Positions 55,211 through 63,782 of a stretch of 64,000 nucleotides of DNA are shown here, one piece after another; position 1 is the stretch's first letter; each line of letters begins with the position of its first letter. The notes beneath the pieces are model-generated. The model worked only from the letters and a program-made list of their open reading frames with translations. It was not told the origin of the DNA and ran no database searches. The DNA lies in assembly GCF_000285595.1 (NCBI RefSeq), contig NZ_HE611067.1:290482-354481 (forward strand), written 5' to 3'. The stretch comes from Kurthia senegalensis (lineage in GTDB: Bacteria; Bacillota; Bacilli; Bacillales_A; Planococcaceae). A program made the translations under genes and the position numbers.

Positions 55211-56431
55211 ATGTCAAAATTAAATTTTATTCCGATTATTGTCGGTACAGATATTAACGCATACAACATGGCGATTTCTTTCCACGAAGAATACAACGTG
55301 AAACCGGTATTAGTCGGTCGTGGAGAATTACCGTTTACGAAATTTAGTACGATTCCATCAACAATCGAATACTTCCCTAAATTAGGTGAACCAGAAGAGT
55401 TTGCTTCTATTATGGAAACGGTCGCAAAAAAATATGCGAAACCAGGTAAAAAATTAATGCTAGTCGGTACGAACGATATGTACGTTCGCTACATCGTTGA
55501 AAATGCAGCCTTTTTAAAACAATTTTACGTGTTTAACTACCCAACACTTGAAGTGATGGACATGCTACAATACAAAGCGAATTTTTATAAACTTTGTGAA
55601 GAGTATGGCATTGATTATCCTACAACACGTTTCTTTGACTGTACGACAGTTGACGTACCTTTCAAAGACGAGGACATTTTATACCCATTAATTTTAAAAC
55701 CAAGTAACGTCATTATGTACTTAGATTTAAAATTCCAAGGAAAAGAAAAAGTGTATAAAGCGGAAACAGAAGAAGAAGCGAACCGCATTATTAACTTATT
55801 ACACGATGCAGGTTATCACGATGAAGTGATTATCCAAGAATTCATCCCAGGTGATGATTCACTAATGTGGGATGGTGTCGTATATGCCGACCAAAATAAA
55901 AATGTACAGTTAGTAGCACTTGGTCAAGTTGTGTTACAAGAACATACACCGACTGCCATCGGGAACTATACCGCGATTCTTGCACGTTTTAATAAAGAGT
56001 TAATGCGTAAAATGCAAGACTTTATCGAACATATCGGTTATACGGGCTTCGCCAATTTTGACTTAAAATACGATGTACGTGACGGTAAATATAAAGTGTT
56101 TGAAATTAATATTCGTCAAGGTCGTTCAAGTTATTACGTAACACGTATCGGTCATAACTTAGCGCGTTACTTAGTAGACGACTGTGTCAATAATAAGAAA
56201 AAAGATGTCGTGTATGCGAATGGCGAATTTTTATTCTCAGTCGTACCGAAAAAAGTATTGCGTGATTTCGTAGAAGATCCAGCAATTAATGAAGAATGCC
56301 AACGTTTAATTAAAGAAGGAAAATGGGCAAACTCATTATTCTATCCGAAAGATAAGAGCTTCAAACGTAAATTGTATATGGCAGCACGTCAATACAACTA
56401 CTATCAAAAATATAAAAACAATCAATGGTAA
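55211..56431 (+). CDS. ATP-grasp D-aspartate ligase for peptidoglycan cross-bridges (AslA-like)
   Basis: A 406-aa ATP-grasp carboxylate-amine ligase. It follows the Enterococcus faecium Aslfm family closely: FIPIIVGTDINAYNMAISF at the start, PLILKPSNVIMYL, IQEFIPGDDSLMWDGVVY, TPTAIGNYTAILARFN and VFEINIRQGRSSYYVTR. The family ligates D-Asp to the lysine side chain of the UDP-MurNAc-pentapeptide in the cytosol. ATG at 55211 follows TTTGGAGG. No aspartate racemase lies next to it. Confidence 0.85.
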   Translation: MSKLNFIPIIVGTDINAYNMAISFHEEYNVKPVLVGRGELPFTKFSTIPSTIEYFPKLGEPEEFASIMETVAKKYAKPGKKLMLVGTNDMYVRYIVENAAFLKQFYVFNYPTLEVMDMLQYKANFYKLCEEYGIDYPTTRFFDCTTVDVPFKDEDILYPLILKPSNVIMYLDLKFQGKEKVYKAETEEEANRIINLLHDAGYHDEVIIQEFIPGDDSLMWDGVVYADQNKNVQLVALGQVVLQEHTPTAIGNYTAILARFNKELMRKMQDFIEHIGYTGFANFDLKYDVRDGKYKVFEINIRQGRSSYYVTRIGHNLARYLVDDCVNNKKKDVVYANGEFLFSVVPKKVLRDFVEDPAINEECQRLIKEGKWANSLFYPKDKSFKRKLYMAARQYNYYQKYKNNQW

Positions 56432-56497
56432 TCAAGTAAAACGAAAAGGGATGGAGACACTAGCTTTCCTGTCTCACATAATCTTTTAAGCCGAATT

Positions 56498-56580
56498 TGA
56501 TGGACGCTTTCCTGTGGCCTAGCTGAAGCCTCCTCGCTCGCTATGGGGTCTTCTGCTCACTAGGAGTCGCAGTCAAATTG
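56498..56580. repeat. Bacillaceae-type intergenic repeat, copy 2
   Basis: GACGCTTTCCTGTGGCCTAG, CTGAAGCCTCCTCGCTCGC and TAGGAGTCGCAGTCAA are the word series of a dispersed repeat. It directly abuts an IS3-type transposase remnant. A probable opposite-orientation copy is at 21480-21583. Confidence 0.45.
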
Positions 56581-56781
56581 TTATTGAACCATCTTTTTCC
56601 AGTATTGTGCTGGAGAAAGGTGGTTTAACTTTGCCAAAATCCGAGTATTATAGTAGCTAATGTATGCTCGAATGCTTTGAAAGACAACGTCATTTGTTGT
56701 TCTCAAAAGCCTTTCAATATAAAATATTTCATACTTTAAGATGGCATTATGAGAAGGCGTTCCTTTACGGGACATGCTCAT
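56581..56781 (-). pseudogene. IS3-family transposase C-terminal fragment
   Basis: The 66-residue frame reads SMSRKGTPSHNAILK, YISYYNTRILAKLNHLSPAQYW, the last part of an IS150/IS3-type OrfB (RKG(N/T)P..NA and YNxxR...LxxLSPxxY). The catalytic DDE core is gone and no terminal repeats are seen. A decayed insertion sequence. Confidence 0.8.
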
Positions 56782-56848
56782 AGTAACGCCTGTTTATTGA
56801 ATCGCTCGTTGCTGTTCATGCGATGTGCTTTTTAGTCTTTTACGTTTA

Positions 56849-56884
56849 ATTATATAAAACTATAAAAAGATAAATGTATAAAAT
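56849..56884 (-). repeat. AT-rich ATTTTATACA element 13
   Basis: Minus-strand core ATTTTATACATTTATCTTTT (56865-56884). Confidence 0.6.
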
Positions 56885-56935
56885 ATTTATTTTATTAAGT
56901 TAAATACCTAATATAACATGAAAATTTGACATATA

Positions 56936-56994
56936 AAAACACCTTCTATGAAAAACGGGATGGAAAATCGTTTTTTGTAGAAAGTGTTTTTTTC
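56936..56994. terminator. long AT-rich stem-loop
   Basis: AAAACACCTTCTATGAAAAA pairs imperfectly with TTTTTTGTAGAAAGTGTTTT. It may end the signal peptidase transcript on the minus strand, or belong to the IS debris. Confidence 0.45.
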
Positions 56995-57064
56995 ATAGCA
57001 AGTGACATCGTTTACAACGATCAATGAAAAGAGTTAATGCTTCTGATATTTTTTGTTTTAAAGA

Positions 57065-57087
57065 ATATTTTTATAAATGTATAAAAT
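57065..57087 (-). repeat. AT-rich ATTTTATACA element 14
   Basis: Minus-strand core ATTTTATACATTTATAAAAA (57068-57087), downstream of the repaired signal peptidase stop. Confidence 0.6.
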
Positions 57088-57096
57088 GATAAATGT

Positions 57097-57593
57097 TTAA
57101 TTTAGTGAATAAACAATGACAGATTTCACTTCGGTTTCGTAGTTGATACTATGGAAAATACGAGAATCAATTGAATGGTTTCGATTGTCCCCCATGACGA
57201 ATACGTGTTTTTCGGAACGACTATTTTGAAATGGTCGGGGCGCATTAATTCTTTGATATAAGGTTCTTTTACATGCTGCCCGTTACGATAAAAATCTCGA
57301 CCTCGTATTTCGAGCACATCACCAGGTAAACCGACGACACGTTTAATATACAATTCATGCCCTTTAATGTGATCAACGTCTAAAATGACGATGTCATCGT
57401 AGGCAGGTTTTTTCCATTTATAAGCGAGGCGGTTGACTAAAAATTTATCGCCATCTTGAATCGTATTTTCCATACTCTCCCCTTTTACGACGACAAAACG
57501 TAACGTCGTATAGAGGAGAATAGAGCATGTACTAGTCGTAAAAAAGAATACACAAAAAAGAATAATTGCGATGCGACGATGTTTTTGATCCAT
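57097..57593 (-). pseudogene. lepB: type I signal peptidase, frameshifted near the C-terminus
   Basis: SipS/T-type signal peptidase: one N-terminal membrane helix, catalytic Ser40 in VVKGESMENTI and Lys84 in LYIKRVVGLPGD. In the present frame the protein ends abnormally at 57126 after VPKNTYSSWG. The neighbouring frame gives the missing conserved box (FVMGDNRNHSIDSR) and a normal end at 57097 (about 165 aa). Adding one A to the A5 run near 57205-57210 restores it. A strong ribosome site (GAGAGGAG) precedes the ATG at 57593. Confidence 0.85.
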
Positions 57594-57711
57594 ATGAAAA
57601 ATCTCCTCTCTCGTATATGGTATAGTTTGAATACGCTCAAATTATTTTATTTTATTCTATACCACAATTCGAGTAAACGTATGTATACATTTTTGAAATG
57701 AGGGGAAACAT

Positions 57712-58584
57712 ATGGCAAACATTTTAGTATTAGGTGGTACACGTTTTTTTGGGAAACATTTAGTTGAACAATTAATTGAACAAAAGCATGACGTAACGGT
57801 CGCGACGAGGGGAATTAGTCAGGCGACATTTGAGGGGAACGTTACACGTGTTACCGTTGACCGAACGAATGAACGAGAGATGAAGGCATTATTTGCGCAA
57901 CAAACATTCGATATTGTGTACGATAATATTTGTTATACACCACAACAGGCTAAAATAGTTTGTGATGCATTGCAAGGGGCGAATACGAAAGTCGTCTTTA
58001 CGTCTACGATGGCTACTTATGCAGCAGATGGACAAATGAAAAAAGAAGAAGATTTTGACCCGTATCATTATTCGTATCAATTAAATACTGAAGAAACGTT
58101 ATCGTACGGAGAAGGAAAAAAACAAGCGGAAGCTTTTTATACGGCAAATGCGACGTTTCCTGTGACGATTGTACGTTTCCCGATTGTAATGGGAACGGAC
58201 GATTATACGGAAAGACTTTCATATTATGTGAAGCACATTATGACAGGTGAACCTATCGAATTGACAAATATGGAAGCTCAAATGGGTTTTATTTCATCGG
58301 TAGAAGCTGGTGCTTTCTTAGGATGGATTGGCTTCCAATCGCAAGAAGGCATTTGGAATGCAGTTAGCCACGGTACGGTGACGCTGCGTCAATTAATTGC
58401 TCAAATTGAAAAGATTTCACAAAATAAAGCGACGATTGTTGAAGGGACAAATAGTCCGTACAGCATTCCGAATTCGTGGTATATGGATAACGAGAAAGCG
58501 AAACGAGCAGGTTTTTCATTTTCAAATTTAGAAGATTGGTTAACGGACCTCATCACGTATTACGTAAAAAGAATTGGCAATTAG
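57712..58584 (+). CDS. NAD-dependent epimerase/dehydratase-like protein
   Basis: A 290-aa extended SDR: nucleotide-binding motif VLGGTRFFGKHL at residues 5-16, acidic end at VATRG, and YGEGKKQAE with the active-site Tyr and Lys about residues 127-131. FPIVMGTDDYTERL and WYMDNEKAKRAGF are as in Bacillus YfnG-type/sugar epimerase relatives. GAGGGGAAACAT precedes the ATG. The substrate cannot be told. Confidence 0.85.
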   Translation: MANILVLGGTRFFGKHLVEQLIEQKHDVTVATRGISQATFEGNVTRVTVDRTNEREMKALFAQQTFDIVYDNICYTPQQAKIVCDALQGANTKVVFTSTMATYAADGQMKKEEDFDPYHYSYQLNTEETLSYGEGKKQAEAFYTANATFPVTIVRFPIVMGTDDYTERLSYYVKHIMTGEPIELTNMEAQMGFISSVEAGAFLGWIGFQSQEGIWNAVSHGTVTLRQLIAQIEKISQNKATIVEGTNSPYSIPNSWYMDNEKAKRAGFSFSNLEDWLTDLITYYVKRIGN

Positions 58585-58593
58585 TCATTAAAT

Positions 58594-58634
58594 AAAAAGG
58601 CAATCACCGTTTTCAAACGATGATTGCCTTTTTT
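58594..58634. terminator. bidirectional terminator
   Basis: AAAAAGGCAATCACCGT and ACGATGATTGCCTTTTT stem between convergent genes. Confidence 0.85.
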
Positions 58635-58678
58635 CGTATGGATACATGAGGTAGTGACAGACTTTACTCGTTTTCGAT

Positions 58679-59494
58679 TTAGCGTACGTTCCGGTTGAGC
58701 ATCGTATGCCAAATAATCGTCAGCAACCAAAGCAGCAAACTAATGACGAGGATGATGACCATCGTCGCGATGTAGTAGGCAGTAAAGATGCTAATGTAGT
58801 GACTCAATCCGTCTGATAATGTGAGTCCGAACATGGCAGATAACAGGTTGATAATTAATAAGGCAATCGACAGGAAGAAAATACCACTCGTTGCACTTTC
58901 GAGATCGGATAGGCTTAGTCGAATGTGGACAGCAATCGCACTAGCAACAATGAGAAAGACATAGAGCTGCCAACTAAGTACGTGTTCGAATGTAAATAAG
59001 GAAACGAGAAATTGACCACTCAGTTTGAATAAGTCATAAAAGGTGGAAAGTTGCCAAACGGCGGGAATATGTCCAATTTTCGTTTCGACGATTTGAAAAC
59101 TTGTAGGAAGTAAAAAATATAATAAAAGCAAAATACAAAGTGGTCCTGAAAATAGCGGACCGATTCCGACGAAAAATTTACCGATTAATTGATAGATATT
59201 TTTCGGATTGTACGAAAAATTAACGTAACCGAGCGTTCCTTCGGCATTCGGTTTTTGCACCCAAACAACTTTATTGACGCGATAGCCAAAAATTTTGCAC
59301 ATGAAGAAATGTCCAAATTCATGAATGGGTGTACCGATGAAAGACATGAAGTGAAAAAGAAAATGATCGTATGCAAATTTTTTCAACGTATGTTCGCCAA
59401 TCCATTTCAATGCGAATCCGAAAAAGAAAATACATCCGAGTAGCTGGCAAAGTTGTGAAATCGTTAAGAGTAGAATATGTGTGACATTATCCAT
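58679..59494 (-). CDS. membrane protein with M50-type HExxH motif
   Basis: A 271-aa protein with about six membrane helices. HEFGH at residues 58-62 in TPIHEFGHFFMCKIFGYRVN is a zinc-binding M50-like motif, as in site-2-type metalloproteases. The second ligand motif of M50 (NxxPxxxxDG) is not seen, so this is only an M50-like protein, and may not be an intramembrane protease. GAGGAGCGAC precedes the ATG. Confidence 0.65.
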   Translation of the reverse strand: MDNVTHILLLTISQLCQLLGCIFFFGFALKWIGEHTLKKFAYDHFLFHFMSFIGTPIHEFGHFFMCKIFGYRVNKVVWVQKPNAEGTLGYVNFSYNPKNIYQLIGKFFVGIGPLFSGPLCILLLLYFLLPTSFQIVETKIGHIPAVWQLSTFYDLFKLSGQFLVSLFTFEHVLSWQLYVFLIVASAIAVHIRLSLSDLESATSGIFFLSIALLIINLLSAMFGLTLSDGLSHYISIFTAYYIATMVIILVISLLLWLLTIIWHTMLNRNVR

Positions 59495-59519
59495 AAATCA
59501 TTGTCGCTCCTCATATGTG

Positions 59520-60117
59520 AATAAATTTATTTTACGCTTTTTTACATGTAGGGGGAATATAATTATGAATATAAAATAATAATTGTATAAAATAATAAAA
59601 ATATAAGTTTATAAAATATTGAATTTAAAAGGCTAAATGGCTTTTTGAATGTTGCATATTTTTGAACGATAAGAAAAAAGGATTGAGCTATTTGTGGGGA
59701 TGTTCATGAAAAGGGGTGTTCAAAATAAAAAGTCATCAGCAACAGACCTAAAATTTGAGACAATCTAAAAAGAGAAAACCTCTTTTGAAGGAAATATTTG
59801 GAGTGACTTTTTGATGAACAACATACAGACGACATAAAAATGAAAGGGATTGAGATGCAGTGGGCACAAGTACGGGGGAAAGAAATTATGAAAGTATGTA
59901 AGGTTAAGAATGATAGTGCTATTGATTAATCGGTAAACAACATAGACATGTTTTATTTTGAATGGCTTTTGAACATAACAAATGTTGTCGTTCAAGCTTA
60001 CATGAACGACTGTCATAACACGCAAATTTGGAAAAAATAAAACCACCTTTCACCGATTCAATATCGGAAAAAGATGGTTCAACAAAAATTGAACGGTGAT
60101 TCTTAGCAAGGCGTATA
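59520..60117. other. intergenic, probable mobile-element debris
   Basis: About 600 bases without a supported gene. Element 15 of the AT-rich family lies at 59571-59615. Between 59700 and 60090 several short frames exist on the minus strand without ribosome sites; the composition suggests decayed transposase, but no motif is certain. Confidence 0.4.
59571..59615 (-). repeat. AT-rich ATTTTATACA element 15
   Basis: Minus-strand core ATTTTATACAATTATTATTT (59584-59593 is the core) followed by further TATAA-rich sequence. Rightmost member of the family. Confidence 0.6.
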
Positions 60118-60297
60118 TTAAGAAGTATGCGCATTTACGTTAATCGTACGGGCAATTTCGACAATACCGACAATGAGAAAAAGAATGCTAATAGGCATAA
60201 TAAACACGAGGAATAATTGAACAGCGATTAATTTCGTTACGAATAAAATAGAAACGATGGCTGTCAATACGACGAGCGTAAGAAATGTTTTTTCCAT
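60118..60297 (-). CDS. small membrane protein, 59 aa
   Basis: ATG at 60297 with AAAAAGGATGATG ahead. Two hydrophobic helices (residues 5-20 and 25-48). No family recognised; too short for many gene callers. Confidence 0.6.
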   Translation of the reverse strand: MEKTFLTLVVLTAIVSILFVTKLIAVQLFLVFIMPISILFLIVGIVEIARTINVNAHTS

Positions 60298-60462
60298 TGA
60301 ACATCATCCTTTTTAAACGACTTTTTATGCCTACATCGTATCATAGAAGTGATGGGGGAAGGTACTATTTCGTCTTCGTTTAGTCGTTTAGTTTGTAGAC
60401 GGTTTAATAAGAAGGAAAAGTGTATTATGATAAAAGGACTTATATAGAATAAAGGTGATTAA

Positions 60463-61185
60463 ATGCCCGCATTAACAATGGAGCAAGTATTAATTTTAGA
60501 TTCCTATCAAATATATACGACGCAGCCGAAGCGTTCTTTATTTACGCTAGACCGCGTTCATAAATTATTTTTCCAAGAAGATGAATTTGGGGATTTGATG
60601 AAAGGAATAACGAGTGCGACGTCTGTCGTTGCAGCTATGTCTCATTTTTCGAAAAAATATGCGCAGTTTATTGCGATGCAATTTTATATGTTAACAGCGT
60701 ACGATGAAATTTGGGATGGTAATGAAGAAGATTTACGATTTGAAGCGACGCAACAAAACGGGGTGTATACGATTTGTATGTTTGCGAACCCGAATGATTG
60801 GCGCTACGTAAAAGAAGATGAACGGGAACGTGCGATGAAACATATTTTGTATCAGCAATGTTATAAAGTCGTACAAGATTTGAGAAACGTAACATCGATT
60901 TCGCCGAAAGTGATTTGGGATAACTTTTTCGTGCAAGTAGTCATTGTTTACGCGAAATTACTCGATGATCCATCGCTTGCAGACCGTGCAATGGATGATT
61001 TAGAAATGTTAGAAGAGAGAGACGTTTGGTCAGGGATTAGCACGAAATCGTTATTTTATGACTATACGCAAGGGAAAGCACCGAGCGCACTCGTAAATCA
61101 ACCGATCCGAAAAACATGTTGTTTATCGAAAGACATTCCAGGTTTAGCCGCGTGTGGATATTGTCCACTAGAACAAGATGCATGA
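60463..61185 (+). CDS. FhuF-like [2Fe-2S] protein
   Basis: A 240-aa protein with a C-terminal cysteine motif C-C-x10-C-x2-C (TCCLSKDIPGLAACGYCPL), the [2Fe-2S] signature of FhuF-type ferric-siderophore reductases. The rest resembles the FhuF/IucA-like helical region weakly. It probably reduces a ferric chelate in the cytosol; no siderophore uptake gene is adjacent. AAAGGTGATTAA precedes the ATG. Confidence 0.75.
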   Translation: MPALTMEQVLILDSYQIYTTQPKRSLFTLDRVHKLFFQEDEFGDLMKGITSATSVVAAMSHFSKKYAQFIAMQFYMLTAYDEIWDGNEEDLRFEATQQNGVYTICMFANPNDWRYVKEDERERAMKHILYQQCYKVVQDLRNVTSISPKVIWDNFFVQVVIVYAKLLDDPSLADRAMDDLEMLEERDVWSGISTKSLFYDYTQGKAPSALVNQPIRKTCCLSKDIPGLAACGYCPLEQDA

Positions 61186-61202
61186 ATGAAAAAAATGGGA
61201 TA

Positions 61203-61244
61203 AAAAAAGCAGTCATCGTTTTAAAAACGGTGACTGCTTTTTGT
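61203..61244 (+). terminator. terminator of the FhuF-like gene
   Basis: AAAAAGCAGTCATCGTTT and AAACGGTGACTGCTTTTT stem with T-run. Confidence 0.85.
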
Positions 61245-61298
61245 CTTTAGTTAGAAGCACCACGTTCTGTGAGAACCGCCTCGGCTTGTTTTGCACCT

Positions 61299-62162
61299 TT
61301 ATAATGATTGGTTTTGACACGAGAGAAGCCAGTTCGTCGCTTGTTTGTGAATGACTGGGTCATCAATTGCAGCAGTTAGAACGGTTAAATCGATGTGGAG
61401 CGTATTTAAAACGAATTTATTTTTAAACAGTAAGCGTGCATATTGTTCGGAGCAGTAATCGAAATCGAGTGGCTCATCGTCTAGCAAATAGCTAAGAAAT
61501 TGTTTGCGAATTAAACTATGCGTCGCTGCGAGTGGCATACGAACAGCACTTCGTTCAATAATATGTGTCACGATTTGTAAAGCCGTCGTCCACTGTTTTT
61601 TACGAATGTAAGCACTCGCCAAATGCCCGTGGATGACGTTCCAATAAAGAGGGGCTTCTAATGATAATTCATGTAATAAGCGTTCATCTAATAAATTATA
61701 TTGTTTAATTGCATCGTCTAGCTGGCCATGAATCATCAAAATCATCGCACGGTCATGCGTAAGCATCGCGTATTCTAAATGAAAATCTTCTTTGGATTGC
61801 TCGATGAAATCAAAACATTTTTGAATATGCTGTAGTGCAGTTTGGTAATGATTGGCTTCAATTAATTCATTGATTAAAACGAAGTCGAGCTGAAATTGTT
61901 GTAAAGGAGAGAGTGCTTTTTCTAAGAGTGTTTCTTTATAGGCAGTCATATAATGAGTAAAGCGGTCGGAATCATATGAACGCTGCGCACTCAATAAACC
62001 GTAATATAAGTACGTTCGTGTGTCCGTAATGGATGCATTTTCTAATGATATATCAACTACTTGAAAAACACGCTCATAAGCCATGTTATAAAAGTAGGTG
62101 GGAATTTGTTTATTCACTCGGATCCACGTCCTATCTGGAACGGATTTCTTTTTATTATACAA
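61299..62162 (-). CDS. TPR-like helical protein
   Basis: A 287-aa all-helical protein with repeats of about 34 residues (YQTALQHIQKCFDFIEQSKED, LDDAIKQYNLLDERLLHELS, WTTALQIVTHIIERS) resembling TPR units as in RRNPP-type regulators or Rap-like proteins. No N-terminal helix-turn-helix is seen, so it may be truncated. The start is unclear: TTG at 62162 without ribosome site or GTG at 62117 with AGGA ahead. Confidence 0.55.
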   Translation of the reverse strand: MYNKKKSVPDRTWIRVNKQIPTYFYNMAYERVFQVVDISLENASITDTRTYLYYGLLSAQRSYDSDRFTHYMTAYKETLLEKALSPLQQFQLDFVLINELIEANHYQTALQHIQKCFDFIEQSKEDFHLEYAMLTHDRAMILMIHGQLDDAIKQYNLLDERLLHELSLEAPLYWNVIHGHLASAYIRKKQWTTALQIVTHIIERSAVRMPLAATHSLIRKQFLSYLLDDEPLDFDYCSEQYARLLFKNKFVLNTLHIDLTVLTAAIDDPVIHKQATNWLLSCQNQSL

Positions 62163-62250
62163 TCTTTTAAAAGTTTTGAATACTCATATTCAAGACGTAA
62201 ACTATTCGTTACAATAGGGGGGATATTGTAAATAAGAGAGGAATGGAAAT

Positions 62251-63084
62251 ATGAGTAAAGAAATACGTTCGTACAGTTTGATTGTACTCGGTACATTCAT
62301 TTTAGGGATTTCATACAATACATTTTTATTACCGGCACGACTAGCAGCAGGAGGCGTCGTTGGTATTAGTACGATTTTGTATGATTTATACGGGTGGAAT
62401 CCGACGCTCGTTCAATATGCGTTTAATATTCCACTTTTCATCGCAGGGTATTTTTTACTCGGTAAAAATTTCAGTGTCAAAACACTCGTTGGTACGTTAT
62501 TATTGCCTACATTTATCGGGTTTACGACGAATTTACCGTTTGCGGTACATGACCCGATGCTCGCTTCCATTTATGGGGGAATGTTAACCGGTTTAGGACT
62601 AGGATTAGTATTTAGAGGAAATGGTTCGACAGGTGGTACGACAATTATTGGGCAATTGCTGAAAAGATATTTTCATTTATCGAGCGGCTTTGCACAATTA
62701 TTAATTGATGCGACGATTGTCATTTGGGCGATGTTCGTCTTTAATTTAGAACTCGCTTTGTATGCGATGATTGCGATTTTCATTACGAGTAAAGTGATTG
62801 ATTTCGTTCAACTTCGTTCATCTACTTCAAAAATGGTCATGATTATTACAGAAGAAGAAGAAGCGGTCAAAGCGCTCATTCACAATGAAATTGATCGTGG
62901 TACGACGAAGCTCTGGTCTGAGGGTGGGTATTCTAAAAAGAAAAAAGCGTTGTTATTTACTGTTGTCGAACAAGCAGAAGCTGTGTATTTGAAAGAAGTT
63001 TTGCAACAACAACATAAAGATTCGTTCGTCATTTTCTTAAATGCCTCAGAAATTATCGGGCGAGGATTTTCGATGCCACGTTAA
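62251..63084 (+). CDS. YitT-family membrane protein
   Basis: A 277-aa protein with five or six membrane helices (DUF161 twice: LLPARLAAGGVVGISTILY and GLVFRGNGSTGGTTIIGQLL) and a cytosolic DUF2179 domain at the C-terminus (about 200-277). AGAGAGGAATGG precedes the ATG. The family is of unknown function. Confidence 0.88.
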   Translation: MSKEIRSYSLIVLGTFILGISYNTFLLPARLAAGGVVGISTILYDLYGWNPTLVQYAFNIPLFIAGYFLLGKNFSVKTLVGTLLLPTFIGFTTNLPFAVHDPMLASIYGGMLTGLGLGLVFRGNGSTGGTTIIGQLLKRYFHLSSGFAQLLIDATIVIWAMFVFNLELALYAMIAIFITSKVIDFVQLRSSTSKMVMIITEEEEAVKALIHNEIDRGTTKLWSEGGYSKKKKALLFTVVEQAEAVYLKEVLQQQHKDSFVIFLNASEIIGRGFSMPR

Positions 63085-63104
63085 CGAATCGTTAGGAGAC
63101 AAAA

Positions 63105-63591
63105 ATGAAATGTAAATGGATGATTGGCTTCGGAATAGCTACATTTGGCATCATGAAATGGTACAGAAGAAACAAAGAAAATAATACAGCAAACTATCCA
63201 CTATATTTAATAAAAGATGCGCCTATTTATGCACAACCGTACGGAGAAAAGATTGGTAAATTACATGCCTATTACGAAGGAAAACGTCAAAAAGTTATCG
63301 TAAAAAAATATATAGATCATAAATGGTTGGAAGTGGATGGACCTGAAAAATACTTTATGAAATTTTTCCATTTACAAGTAAATGATACAAAATATGAGTA
63401 TTTAGTTGCGAAAGAACGAACGCCTCTTTATACAGAATCGACTGAAAAATCTAAAAAATAATGGATATTCCATTCGGGACACGTGTTAAAATTTTGCATC
63501 ATAATCAAGGTGAACAATGGATTCATATGGAAATTATGAAAAATAAAATAAAATCTCTGGTTTTGCATTAGCAGCGCATTTTAAATATTAG
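63105..63591 (+). pseudogene. SH3-like domain protein, two frameshifts
   Basis: The present frame gives 118 aa: a membrane anchor at the N-terminus and an SH3b-like domain (APIYAQPYGEKIGKLHAYYE ... WLEVDGPEKY). It stops at 63459, where an A6 run (63454-63459) is followed, one base off, by MDIPFGTRVKILHHNQGEQW, the typical continuation of a second SH3b repeat; a second shift in an A-rich stretch near 63545 gives ISGFALAAHFKY before the stop at 63591. Repairing both (one base each) gives about 162 aa with two SH3b repeats, which suggests indels in A homopolymers. AGGAG precedes the ATG. Confidence 0.6.
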
Positions 63592-63782
63592 GTAAGTAAC
63601 ACTTATAGGTATAAGGGAATAGTTAATTTGGAAAATTTAAAGTAAAAAAGAAGTAAAAAGATATAAAAGTGTTCACAATTTATTCAATAAATAAGGACTA
63701 ATTCATCTATTTATGTTTAGTAAATGAGTTTAAAATAATATTGTAAAAAAATATAGAGAAGAATATGGGGTACTACAATATT
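63592..63782. other. intergenic, promoter region of a surface protein
   Basis: About 190 AT-rich bases ahead of the surface protein. No other gene seen. Confidence 0.4.

Noticed and set aside
59765..60134. Two overlapping minus-strand frames of 93 and 71 codons
   Set aside because: No ribosome binding sites and no recognisable domain; they overlap each other and look like mobile-element debris.
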